NCBI GenBank assembly: GCA_031385325.1
Contig: JANNBJ010000139.1
Coordinates: 1-21,231 of the forward strand
DNA length: 21,231 nucleotides
Origin: SYFY01 sp031385325
Lineage (GTDB): Bacteria > Pseudomonadota > Gammaproteobacteria > Pseudomonadales > Azotimanducaceae
Reading direction: 5' to 3'
The notes under the pieces are model-generated. The model did no database searches. It was given only the letters and a program-made list of their open reading frames with translations, and was not told the origin of the DNA. Shown here piece by piece: positions 8,507 through 14,954 of this stretch (position 1 is its first letter; each line of letters opens with the position of its first letter). Made by a program: the position numbers and the translations under genes.

Positions 8507-9826
8507 GTGGGCTGGGGGGCTTCAGTGACTCTGCGCCCTCTTGCCATCTGGGTACTCGCCCTCATCACCACCACTGGTATCGTCGGCGAGTGGTCCGGCG
8601 TATTGGTGCCATGGTGGCGACTGTTCGCGGCCATGCTGGTGATCGGACTCGTCTGGGATCGATGGATGGCACGACGACAGGTTATATCGGTACATCGGAT
8701 CGAATTCGCGGCACTTCATCTAGGTCGACGTGAGACGCTTCAGATTGAACTGACCAATCACTCCGCACGACCCGCACGACTGCAATTCGAGCCGGCACTC
8801 CCTATGGCCATCCAGACGTTGTTGCCAGTCGATGCCGTGCAGGAAGTTGTTATCGCACCAGCCGGCAAGCTGACTCACAGCATCCCGATACAGAGCATCA
8901 CCATCGGTGAAGTGCAGTGGTCGAAACTACCGGTACGACTGGCCGGGCCTTCAGGCCTTGCCTGGTGGTCCAGACAGTTGGCCATCGATGCGACGATCAG
9001 CGTCGTTCCCGATACCTGGCAGCCCAATGCCGGACTGACCGGCGTGCACGCAGCGCCCGGTGCACAGACGTTCCGGATGGGGACAGGTCTCGAACTGCAC
9101 CATCTGCGGGACTATCAGGCCGGTGATCCTCGTCAGTTGATTGACTGGAAGGCAAGCGCTCGAAGCGGGCACCTCATCTCGCGCGTTCACGCCCGCGACA
9201 CCCAACTGCGTGTCGTGGTGGTACTGGACACCGGACGCACCAGCAGAACGGCACTGGACGGACTGGACCAGCTTGGGCACTACATCAATCTCACCTCCCG
9301 CCTGCTGGAATATGCCGCTCGCAACGGTGATTGTGTTGGGCTGGTGACCTTCAGCGATCGGATTGGCCACGCAATCTCACCGGCTGCAGGTCTAAGCACC
9401 GTGGCACAGATCCGCCAGGCCCTCAGCAGCCTGGAAGCCCGACCGGTTGAGGGTGATGTCCTGATGGCCGCGTTGCGTGTTCGCCAACTGGTCAGTCAAC
9501 GCACGCTGGTGATCCTGTTATCGGATCTCTTTCAGGGCACGACTACCAGCCAGCTTGCCGCTGCAGTTCGCGCCTGGGTACCGAAACATCAACCGATACT
9601 GGTAGGTCTCATCGGCAAGGAGCTGGGCGCTCTCGGTCACCAAACTGCGAGCCACTGGCTCGACCCGTACCAGAGCCTTGCTGCGCTGGAATATAAACGT
9701 CAGCTCGACAGTAGTGTGGAGAGTCTGCGCAGGCTTGGCGCGATGGCGGTGTCCACTACACCCGACGAGCTCGAGGCTCGGGTGTTTCGGCAATATCAAT
9801 TGTTGCGACTGCGTGGCCGCGGTTGA
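8507..9826 (+). CDS. DUF58 protein with vWA-like domain
   Basis: The 439-residue protein has two N-terminal membrane helices (about residues 10-45). An Ig-like region of about 150 residues follows, then the DUF58 signature LRDYQAGDPRQLIDWKASAR and a vWA-like fold beginning VVVVLDTGRTS. The MIDAS-like position reads DTGRTS instead of DxSxS, which is common in DUF58 proteins and may mean weak or no metal binding. It is the presumed client of the MoxR ATPase. The start is uncertain: GTG 8507 is the longest credible one, but GTG 8525 lies 5 bp after a run of six G (about 8514-8519) and may be used. An in-frame TAA at 8468 rules out anything longer. The last 71 bp overlap the convergent SpoIIM-like gene. 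Confidence 0.92.
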   Translation: MGWGASVTLRPLAIWVLALITTTGIVGEWSGVLVPWWRLFAAMLVIGLVWDRWMARRQVISVHRIEFAALHLGRRETLQIELTNHSARPARLQFEPALPMAIQTLLPVDAVQEVVIAPAGKLTHSIPIQSITIGEVQWSKLPVRLAGPSGLAWWSRQLAIDATISVVPDTWQPNAGLTGVHAAPGAQTFRMGTGLELHHLRDYQAGDPRQLIDWKASARSGHLISRVHARDTQLRVVVVLDTGRTSRTALDGLDQLGHYINLTSRLLEYAARNGDCVGLVTFSDRIGHAISPAAGLSTVAQIRQALSSLEARPVEGDVLMAALRVRQLVSQRTLVILLSDLFQGTTTSQLAAAVRAWVPKHQPILVGLIGKELGALGHQTASHWLDPYQSLAALEYKRQLDSSVESLRRLGAMAVSTTPDELEARVFRQYQLLRLRGRG

Positions 9827-10820
9827 ACACCGGCAGTCGCCAGCCAGCCAGGGTATACAGGAACAACGCAAGATAACCGAAGCCGATCAGCAATCGCACC
9901 GCTAGTGGAACATCAGGATCTGGTGACACGTACCCTTCAATCAATCCGGCGCCAACCAGAAACACGACACAGACCAGCAGCACCCGCCAGACCTTGTGCG
10001 CCGCATCCCGAAACGCCTGGGTACGTGTCAATCTGCCGGGCCTTGCCAGGGATTCGCCGAGATAGAATCCTGTCGCGCCGCTCAGACAGATGGCACTGAG
10101 TTCAACAGGTCCATGCGCACACACAAAGGCGAACAGTCGATCCGCCATGTTGTGCTGCGCCACAAAAGCGAACACACCACCCAGCATCATGCCGTTGTAA
10201 CCAATGATGTACAGCGTGCCAAAGCCATACAACACACCAAGGCTCGCGGCGGTCAGCGCCACAGTAATGTTGTTGGTGAAGATCGACACCGAAGCAACCG
10301 AAGGTGGCGTGACGCTGAACAGCCCTTCCGTCCAGAGTCGTCCATTACGGACATCATCCTGCATCGATTCGGAAGCAAACAGACCGGCCAGATCCGGATT
10401 GGCGGTAATGAGCCACCAGCCAAACAAGGTGCTCGCTACAAACAGCAACGTCACCGACACGATGCGCCAGCGCATCTCATGAATGATTGCAGGCAGCTCC
10501 GATTGAACCAGCACAACGAGATCTTCCCGCCACGAAAACGCCGGTTGATACAACATCCGGTGCAGGCGGAAATACTGGCGCTCCAGGTGTCGTGTCACCT
10601 GCCCCTGCGGCGCGACCTTGCGGGCAATGGCAAGATCCCGGGCAAGCTCTGGATACACCCGCATGCAACCCAGTACCTCGTCAGGGGTAGCCTGTTTGGC
10701 GCGTTCAAGGTGGGTGAGTTGTTCACCGAGAGCAGTCCAGACCGGCAGACGCGCGCCAAACCAGCGGTTTCCTGCTGCATGAGCATCTGTTGTCACGGTC
10801 CCAGGTAAACGATCTGTCAC
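9756..10820 (-). CDS. Stage II sporulation protein M-like (SpoIIM family) membrane protein
   Basis: This 354-residue protein has a soluble N-terminal region rich in helices (about 1-110), then several membrane helices. SpoIIM-type features include a helix near 118-138 (VSVTLLFVASTLFGWWLI), the segment FTNNITVALTAASLGVLYGFGT, then IIGYNGMMLGG, and FVCAHGPVELSAICLSG. The N-x-x-V-A and H-G-x-x-E motifs are typical of the family. The organism need not sporulate: these homologues are common in Gammaproteobacteria next to RDD and MoxR-DUF58 genes. It starts at GTG 10820, overlapping the RDD stop as GTGA. Its last 24 residues run past the usual end of the family and lie antisense to the end of DUF58. 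Confidence 0.9.
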   Translation of the reverse strand: MTDRLPGTVTTDAHAAGNRWFGARLPVWTALGEQLTHLERAKQATPDEVLGCMRVYPELARDLAIARKVAPQGQVTRHLERQYFRLHRMLYQPAFSWREDLVVLVQSELPAIIHEMRWRIVSVTLLFVASTLFGWWLITANPDLAGLFASESMQDDVRNGRLWTEGLFSVTPPSVASVSIFTNNITVALTAASLGVLYGFGTLYIIGYNGMMLGGVFAFVAQHNMADRLFAFVCAHGPVELSAICLSGATGFYLGESLARPGRLTRTQAFRDAAHKVWRVLLVCVVFLVGAGLIEGYVSPDPDVPLAVRLLIGFGYLALFLYTLAGWRLPVFNRGHAVATIDIAETPEPRARRV

Positions 10821-11533
10821 GGCCGCTCCAGCAGCAGTGTAAGGCGGGCGCGCAGCGACTCATCGGGCAAAGTACTGACCGGATCTGCACCATGCCGTTC
10901 CAGCAGCGTAATCGCCACACGACGTCGAGCGTCGGAGGCCAGCTCATCCCACCGCCTCAGCAGATCGCGGATCAACTCCACCTGCTGCAGGCCCACACGA
11001 TTGACCGCTTCAACTGACAAAGGTGCCAACGGCGCAACATCGCTGTCGTCATAAACCAGCATGGTGCCTGCTGCGAGATCACCGATTCGTACCGCCTGAC
11101 GTGTCACCAGGGTGGCGATAAATCCCACCAGATAAAACATCGGCAGTCCATCCAGCAGGCGCAGCACATTGCGAATCACCAACGCACCGACCCCCGGCGT
11201 GAATCCATCCGTGGTGACGATACGAATCCCGGCCATGCGTTTCCCCGGTGTGTGTCCGGACATCACTACTTCCAGCACCGGGTGGTACAGCATGTATACG
11301 GCCAGGGCCGGCAGCATCACCAACAGAAAGTAGGCGCCATTCGGCTCTGCAGCAGCATCGGCTGTAACGCTCGACCAGCCGAACAGGGTTGTACCCGCGA
11401 TCCACCACACCAGAGCCACCAGCACGCGGATGTGCCAGTCGATGACAAAGGCATAACTTCGCGCACCCGCGCCAGCAACCCGCAGATGTACATCTACACC
11501 AGTCACACTGCCAATGGTGAGATTGTCAGTCAT
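10817..11533 (-). CDS. RDD-family membrane protein
   Basis: The 238-residue protein has an N-terminal RDD domain. The first helix follows ARSYAFVIDWHIR (Arg-Asp signature), a second helix lies near residues 70-92, and the conserved loop SGHTPGKRMAGIRIV is present, followed by a membrane-associated segment with NVLRLLDGLP. A C-terminal cytoplasmic tail of about 70 residues is charged. RDD domains are suspected of transport roles, but no activity is known here. It is first in the minus-strand arm, starting at ATG 11533, and is coupled to the SpoIIM-like gene. The opposed MoxR arm ends at the same junction. Confidence 0.9.
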   Translation of the reverse strand: MTDNLTIGSVTGVDVHLRVAGAGARSYAFVIDWHIRVLVALVWWIAGTTLFGWSSVTADAAAEPNGAYFLLVMLPALAVYMLYHPVLEVVMSGHTPGKRMAGIRIVTTDGFTPGVGALVIRNVLRLLDGLPMFYLVGFIATLVTRQAVRIGDLAAGTMLVYDDSDVAPLAPLSVEAVNRVGLQQVELIRDLLRRWDELASDARRRVAITLLERHGADPVSTLPDESLRARLTLLLERP

Positions 11534-11565
11534 GCGTCCGGGTTCCAGGAACGGCCTGGACCAAG

Positions 11566-11607
11566 GATGCTCTGAACAAGTCGCACCCGCGACATGTTCA
11601 GAGCATC
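11566..11607. repeat. Strong 42-nt hairpin (13-bp perfect plus 5-bp inner stem)
   Basis: The arms GATGCTCTGAACA (11566-11578) and TGTTCAGAGCATC (11595-11607) are exact reverse complements. Inside, after one A/A mismatch, GTCGC (11580-11584) pairs with GCGAC (11589-11593) around the loop ACCC. It lies 3' of the sulfotransferase-like gene and 5' of the RDD gene, both on the minus strand. No T-run follows on either strand, so it is not a standard intrinsic terminator. It may be a dispersed palindromic repeat or a transcript-end stabilising structure. A smaller stem TCCAGG/CCTGGA (11544-11560) lies beside it. The 115-bp gap holds nothing else visible. Confidence 0.88.
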
Positions 11608-11648
11608 ACTGACAATCCAACTGTGCATTCGGCAACTCTCTGGTTACA

Positions 11649-12281
11649 TCAACTTTTAGGTGGTGTGAAGAACTTCTGAAAATCCTCGGTGCTGTTCATC
11701 TTGGGGTAGGAGGTGGACGGAATCGGGCAGCCGAGGAAACCGCACAAGGGTTCCCAGCCATCACCCGGACGGTACACCAGCAGCTTCTCCTTCGGAACCG
11801 AATCGATCACGGTCTGGTTGTGCTTTTCGAATACGGAGATGACGAAAGCCTTGTCATCCATTCGCCGCTGAAACAAGCCGTCCCAGATCAGCTCGAACAC
11901 CATGTTCGTGCGCTCCCGGCTCTCCGGTGCATCCGCCTTCTGGATGATGTCTGAAACCTTCCAGATCGTGTTCATGATGCTTTCGTACCAGCTATCTGAA
12001 TCGCGCAACGACAGAATGACCTTGGCGGCTGGAAAAGCCTGCATCTGCTCCCGCCAGAAATTGCAGGACGGCCAGTCGACACTGGCCTTGTAGCCGGCAA
12101 ACAAGGCTTCCCAATCGACGGCTTCACCTCGACCAGCGGTCCGCCACATCGCGTTGTGATCCGGGTGATTCATCACTTCCATCATGTGATAACACTTGTT
12201 GAAGCCAAGTTGCTCAAGCGCATTTTTGAGCGATAAGGTTCCTGTGCGGCCGAAGCCCGCGCCGATGATGTCGAGAGCCAT
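11649..12281 (-). CDS. Sulfotransferase-like P-loop protein (Sulfotransfer_4 type)
   Basis: The 210-residue protein starts MALDIIGAGFGRTGTLSL, the PAPS-binding P-loop variant (G-x-G-R-T-G-T) of the small bacterial sulfotransferase group PF17784. It then shows KCYHMMEV, SVDWPSCNFWREQ and the second signature VILSLRDSDSWYESI, matching the 3'-phosphate-binding Arg/Ser segment. It would transfer sulfate from PAPS to an unknown small acceptor in the cytoplasm. Such proteins are often misannotated as NAD-dependent epimerases because of the GxGxxG-like start. Start ATG 12281 is supported by AGGAA about 9 bp upstream on the minus strand (12292-12296). No PAPS synthesis genes are nearby. Confidence 0.82.
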   Translation of the reverse strand: MALDIIGAGFGRTGTLSLKNALEQLGFNKCYHMMEVMNHPDHNAMWRTAGRGEAVDWEALFAGYKASVDWPSCNFWREQMQAFPAAKVILSLRDSDSWYESIMNTIWKVSDIIQKADAPESRERTNMVFELIWDGLFQRRMDDKAFVISVFEKHNQTVIDSVPKEKLLVYRPGDGWEPLCGFLGCPIPSTSYPKMNSTEDFQKFFTPPKS

Positions 12282-12400
12282 CTGTTCAGTTTCCTTTGGT
12301 TCGGGAGTTGGGGATGCAGCGGCAAGGTCAGCGCCGCTCAGCAGTTCCTGTTCCTGGATGCATCTGCTGGAATCAGGATACCGGACTGAAGAGTTTAGGT

Positions 12401-12430
12401 AAGGAAGTTCTGATTAATCAGAACTTCCTT
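12401..12430. repeat. Perfect 30-bp palindrome
   Basis: The half-site AAGGAAGTTCTGATT is followed immediately by its exact reverse complement. A partly matching copy of the right half (ATTAATCAGAGTTACC) recurs at 12527-12542. The pair may therefore mark the ends of one small palindromic element of roughly 140 bp. Confidence 0.95.
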
Positions 12431-12431
12431 A

Positions 12432-12451
12432 GTGGTGCAGGGATGCACCAC
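12432..12451. repeat. Hairpin, 8-bp stem, loop GGGA
   Basis: GTGGTGCA and TGCACCAC pair perfectly around GGGA, placing a CAGGGATG sequence at the tip on the plus strand. It directly follows the 30-bp palindrome. Confidence 0.9.
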
Positions 12452-12485
12452 CATTTTTCATGCGTGAAACGCGGGGAAAATGATA

Positions 12486-12502
12486 GGCGCCGCGTAGGCG
12501 CC
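12486..12502. repeat. Hairpin GGCGCC-GCGTA-GGCGCC
   Basis: Two copies of the self-complementary hexamer GGCGCC flank the spacer GCGTA, so they pair as a 6-bp GC-only stem with a 5-nt loop. It lies between the A/T-rich stem and the AGGA-loop hairpin of the same array. Confidence 0.85.
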
Positions 12503-12511
12503 GACATGATC

Positions 12512-12529
12512 AATTCGCAGGAGCGAATT
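12512..12529. repeat. Hairpin, 7-bp stem, loop AGGA
   Basis: AATTCGC and GCGAATT pair perfectly around AGGA. This is the second hairpin in the array that shows a GGA trinucleotide in its loop on the plus strand. Confidence 0.9.
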
Positions 12530-12578
12530 AATCAGAGTTACCGTAAGCTTGGGGCTCAGGGGAACTCAGGCTTGGCAG

Positions 12579-12593
12579 ATCGCATCCTGCGAT
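12579..12593. repeat. Hairpin, 6-bp stem, loop TCC
   Basis: ATCGCA and TGCGAT pair around TCC. On the minus strand the tip reads CAGGATG, with GGA in the loop, the reverse orientation from the other two hairpins. It ends 35 bp before the symporter start and could also affect its leader RNA. Confidence 0.8.
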
Positions 12594-12628
12594 GCCGCGT
12601 CTGATCATATTGGAGTTGAGACAGCACC

Positions 12629-14083
12629 GTGGTTCATCCGCTGGATCTGGCCATCATCGTCGCCTATCTGGGCGTCATCACCTATGTGGGTCTGCGCGTA
12701 TCCAAGGGTGTCCACAACGCCCACGATTTTTTCCTCGCAGGCCGTTCACTTTCCTGGTACGTCGTCGGGCTATCAATCATCGGCACCAACATTTCCGCCG
12801 AGGGTTATGTCGGCGCATCCGGTGGGGCGTTCAAGGTCGGCATCGCGCAGGCCAACTTTGAGTGGATCGGCGCCATACCGGCGATGATTCTTGCTTCGCT
12901 CGTCTTCATCCCCGTGTACTGGCGCGCCGGGGTGTATTCGATCCCCGAGTACATGGGCCAACGATACAACCCCGGTGTGCGGGTGTTGCTGGCGCTCATC
13001 ACCTCGACGTTTTCCGTGTTTGCGATCGCCGTCGGTCTGTGGGCTCTGGCGCTGACGCTGCAGACTTATCTCGGCTGGCCCATCTGGATCGGTGTCCTGG
13101 TGACCGGCGCGGTGGTCGGACTGTACAGCGTGGCTGGCGGACTGCGCGCAGTGGCCTACACCGACATGGTGCAGGTGTTGATCATGTTTGCCGGCGGTCT
13201 GTCCATTGTTGCGCTGGGAATCGTCGAGACGGGTGGCTTCTCTGGTTTTGCAACCAAGCTCAGCGCCGCCAACCCGGACCACATGCACGCCTTCCTGCCT
13301 GCCGACCATGAGACGTTTCCCTGGCCAGGCGTCATGCTGGGCCTGGCCATCGTCCTCTCGCCCGCTTACTGGTGCGGTAGCCAGGTGATTCTGCAGCGAA
13401 GCCTTGGGGCGCGATCACAATGGGATGCCAGTGCCGCGATGATGTTCGCAGCCTTTGCCAAAACGCTGGTGCCGCTGCTGATCGTCTTCCCTGGCCTCCT
13501 GGCCCTGGTCCTGAAGGCTGACATCGAATATCCCGACATGGCATTGCCGTGGGTGATCAAGAACATTCTGCCGCCAGGACTCTCCGGCCTCATGTTCGTT
13601 GTGCTCATCGCAGCACTGCAGTCGACAGTGAGCTCTGTCCTCAACAGCACCGCATTGATGATCACGCGAGATATCCGCGGTGTGCTGATGACTGGCGCAG
13701 ATCGGTCTCGCGACCTTGAGGTCGGCCGGATGCTCACCACCGCCATACTGGTGCTCGCCATGCTCATGGCGCCGCAGATCGGCAATCTGGGTGGCATGTA
13801 CGAGTTCATCCAGATTCTGTTGTCGCTGTTCCAGGGGCCAACACTTGCGCTCCTGGTCCTGGGTGCGTTCACGCGGCATGTCACACCCGTGGCGGGGCTT
13901 GTTACCCTGGTCACCGGTGTATGTCTTTCAGGCGCATTGACGGCTCTGGGCATGAACATGCTGTATGTCGCGTTTGTCACGTTCATCTACGCGCTGGTGT
14001 GTTTATGGGCAGTGAGTTTCTTCACACAAAAATTGCCTGCAACAACTCTCGACCGCCTGGTGTTTCGCCGTGAATCCCGCTGA
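12629..14083 (+). CDS. Sodium:solute symporter, SLC5/SSS family
   Basis: This 484-residue polytopic inner-membrane protein has about 13 hydrophobic segments and is expected to import a solute with Na+. SSS features are FFLAGRSLSWYVVGLSIIGT (residues about 31-50), the NISAEGYVGASGGAF segment in helix 2, FEWIG, then PVYWRAGVYSIPEYMGQRY, the YSVAGGLRAVAYTDMVQ motif, and LQSTVSSVLNSTA in the region homologous to SGLT helix 8 that carries Na2-site serines (S-T-V-S-S). The sequence resembles the sugar/inositol branch, but the substrate is not determined. The GTG 12629 start has GGAG/GAG upstream (12612-12620). A small membrane-protein gene overlaps its last 14 bp. Confidence 0.93.
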   Translation: MVHPLDLAIIVAYLGVITYVGLRVSKGVHNAHDFFLAGRSLSWYVVGLSIIGTNISAEGYVGASGGAFKVGIAQANFEWIGAIPAMILASLVFIPVYWRAGVYSIPEYMGQRYNPGVRVLLALITSTFSVFAIAVGLWALALTLQTYLGWPIWIGVLVTGAVVGLYSVAGGLRAVAYTDMVQVLIMFAGGLSIVALGIVETGGFSGFATKLSAANPDHMHAFLPADHETFPWPGVMLGLAIVLSPAYWCGSQVILQRSLGARSQWDASAAMMFAAFAKTLVPLLIVFPGLLALVLKADIEYPDMALPWVIKNILPPGLSGLMFVVLIAALQSTVSSVLNSTALMITRDIRGVLMTGADRSRDLEVGRMLTTAILVLAMLMAPQIGNLGGMYEFIQILLSLFQGPTLALLVLGAFTRHVTPVAGLVTLVTGVCLSGALTALGMNMLYVAFVTFIYALVCLWAVSFFTQKLPATTLDRLVFRRESR

Positions 14084-14270
14084 TTTTCCAGTCTGGTGGG
14101 CTAACCTTTCTGCCGCGATTCTGTTTATCGGCATTGGCGTCGCGGTGTTTCTGGTCCCCAAGGCAGAGATCATGAAAGACGCGCCGGATCAGAGTTGGTG
14201 GCGTGACTACCGTCTCTGGGCAATTCCCCTCGTGATCGTGCAGCTCGGGCTTTACGCGCTGTTTACCTGA
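14070..14270 (+). CDS. Small two-helix membrane protein coupled to the symporter
   Basis: This 66-residue protein has two hydrophobic segments (about residues 14-29, AAILFIGIGVAVFLV, and 48-65, LWAIPLVIVQLGLYALF) joined by a charged loop. It starts at GTG 14070 inside the last codons of the symporter gene, a 14-bp overlap that suggests translational coupling. Its frame and hydropathy do not look like chance. I do not recognise a family. By analogy with other SSS transporters that have small accessory subunits, it may bind the symporter; this is inference. Its 3' end overlaps the convergent P-loop gene by 19 bp. Confidence 0.65.
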   Translation: MNPADFPVWWANLSAAILFIGIGVAVFLVPKAEIMKDAPDQSWWRDYRLWAIPLVIVQLGLYALFT

Positions 14271-14860
14271 GCCACCGAGCCCTGTTCGATCTGTTGTCGG
14301 AACGCATCAACCTCTGCAACCGATCGTAGTTGAATCAAGCGAATGTGTGCATACCCGGGATTCGTGCGCATCGCCTCGAATCGCGCACGTTTGCGGGCAT
14401 GTTGGGTCCAGATCCACCACACCAGAGACTCTTCACGATTCCACACCGCCAGCTGCGGCCAGAACTTTTCGTAGTTGGTACCCCATAACAGTTCATGCGA
14501 GCGAGCGCGTCGCCACGATCGCCGCAGCACACGAATGAGCAAGCGCCATCTCGGTTGATCAAGGAAGATCAGTGTGTCCAGACGTGACCAGCAACATCGT
14601 TCGGTGAAGGACTCGTAGGAGCCGGCCAGCACCCAACCCTCCCCGCTGGTTGCTTCGACGATGCGCGCATCAAGCCTGGCCGGGTCCGTCGCATTCAGGC
14701 CAACCCAGTTTGGCAACCAGTTGAGCGCATCCAGTTCTACGCATGGCACGGCAAGCAGCGTCGCCAACTGCGCGGCCAACGTGCTTTTGCCGGCACAGCT
14801 GTGACCGGTCACGTGAATGCGACGCCCGAGATCGGCACGCGAGCAGATTGGTTGGGACAC
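14252..14860 (-). CDS. FlaR/adenylate-kinase-like P-loop protein
   Basis: This protein of about 202 residues is a small P-loop kinase-like protein of the DNA topology modulation protein FlaR / AAA_18 type. It has Walker A GHSCAGKST (residues 19-27 from the chosen start), then VPCVELDALNWLPNW (the acidic D-L-W segment of this group), GWVLAGSYE (usually WIIDGNY), TLIFLDQPRWRLLIRVLRRS, and a C-terminal RLIQLRSVAEVDAFRQQ. The open frame extends to 15067, but that part lies over the upstream gene. I chose GTG 14860 because GAGG lies 5 bp before it on the minus strand (14866-14869) and the protein then begins just ahead of the P-loop. The physiological substrate is unknown. It lies 94 bp after the aspartyl protease-like gene on the same strand. 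Confidence 0.8.
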   Translation of the reverse strand: MSQPICSRADLGRRIHVTGHSCAGKSTLAAQLATLLAVPCVELDALNWLPNWVGLNATDPARLDARIVEATSGEGWVLAGSYESFTERCCWSRLDTLIFLDQPRWRLLIRVLRRSWRRARSHELLWGTNYEKFWPQLAVWNREESLVWWIWTQHARKRARFEAMRTNPGYAHIRLIQLRSVAEVDAFRQQIEQGSVAQVNSA

Positions 14861-14954
14861 CGTGGCCTCGACGTGTAACGCCGTGTGGATCCGGGCATTG
14901 TCCGGATCGGGCGAAATGTAGCAATGTCTGGAGCCGTCGGGTTTGCAGCCGTGC

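Larger units (their letters stand above)
12282..12628. other. 347-bp intergenic region filled with palindromes
   Basis: The region lies between the divergent sulfotransferase and symporter genes and holds no credible coding frame. In order it contains a perfect 30-bp palindrome (12401-12430), a hairpin with loop GGGA (12432-12451), a hairpin CATTTT/AAAATG enclosing TTTCA/TGAAA (12452-12482), GGCGCC-GCGTA-GGCGCC (12486-12502), a hairpin with loop AGGA (12512-12529) and a hairpin with loop TCC (12579-12593). Both genes must be promoted from this region, but I could not fix either promoter. Confidence 0.85.

Noticed and set aside
9996..10808. A 270-codon open frame on the plus strand
   Set aside because: It is antisense to the SpoIIM-like gene and its product is unusually rich in Arg, His and Gln, typical of a shadow frame.
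9756..10820. Evidence that the organism sporulates
   Set aside because: SpoIIM-family homologues are common in non-sporulating Gammaproteobacteria next to MoxR/DUF58 genes, and no other sporulation gene is visible.
12401..12593. tRNA or CRISPR array
   Set aside because: The hairpins differ in sequence and spacing, there are no regular spacers, and no tRNA T-loop or acceptor pattern is present.
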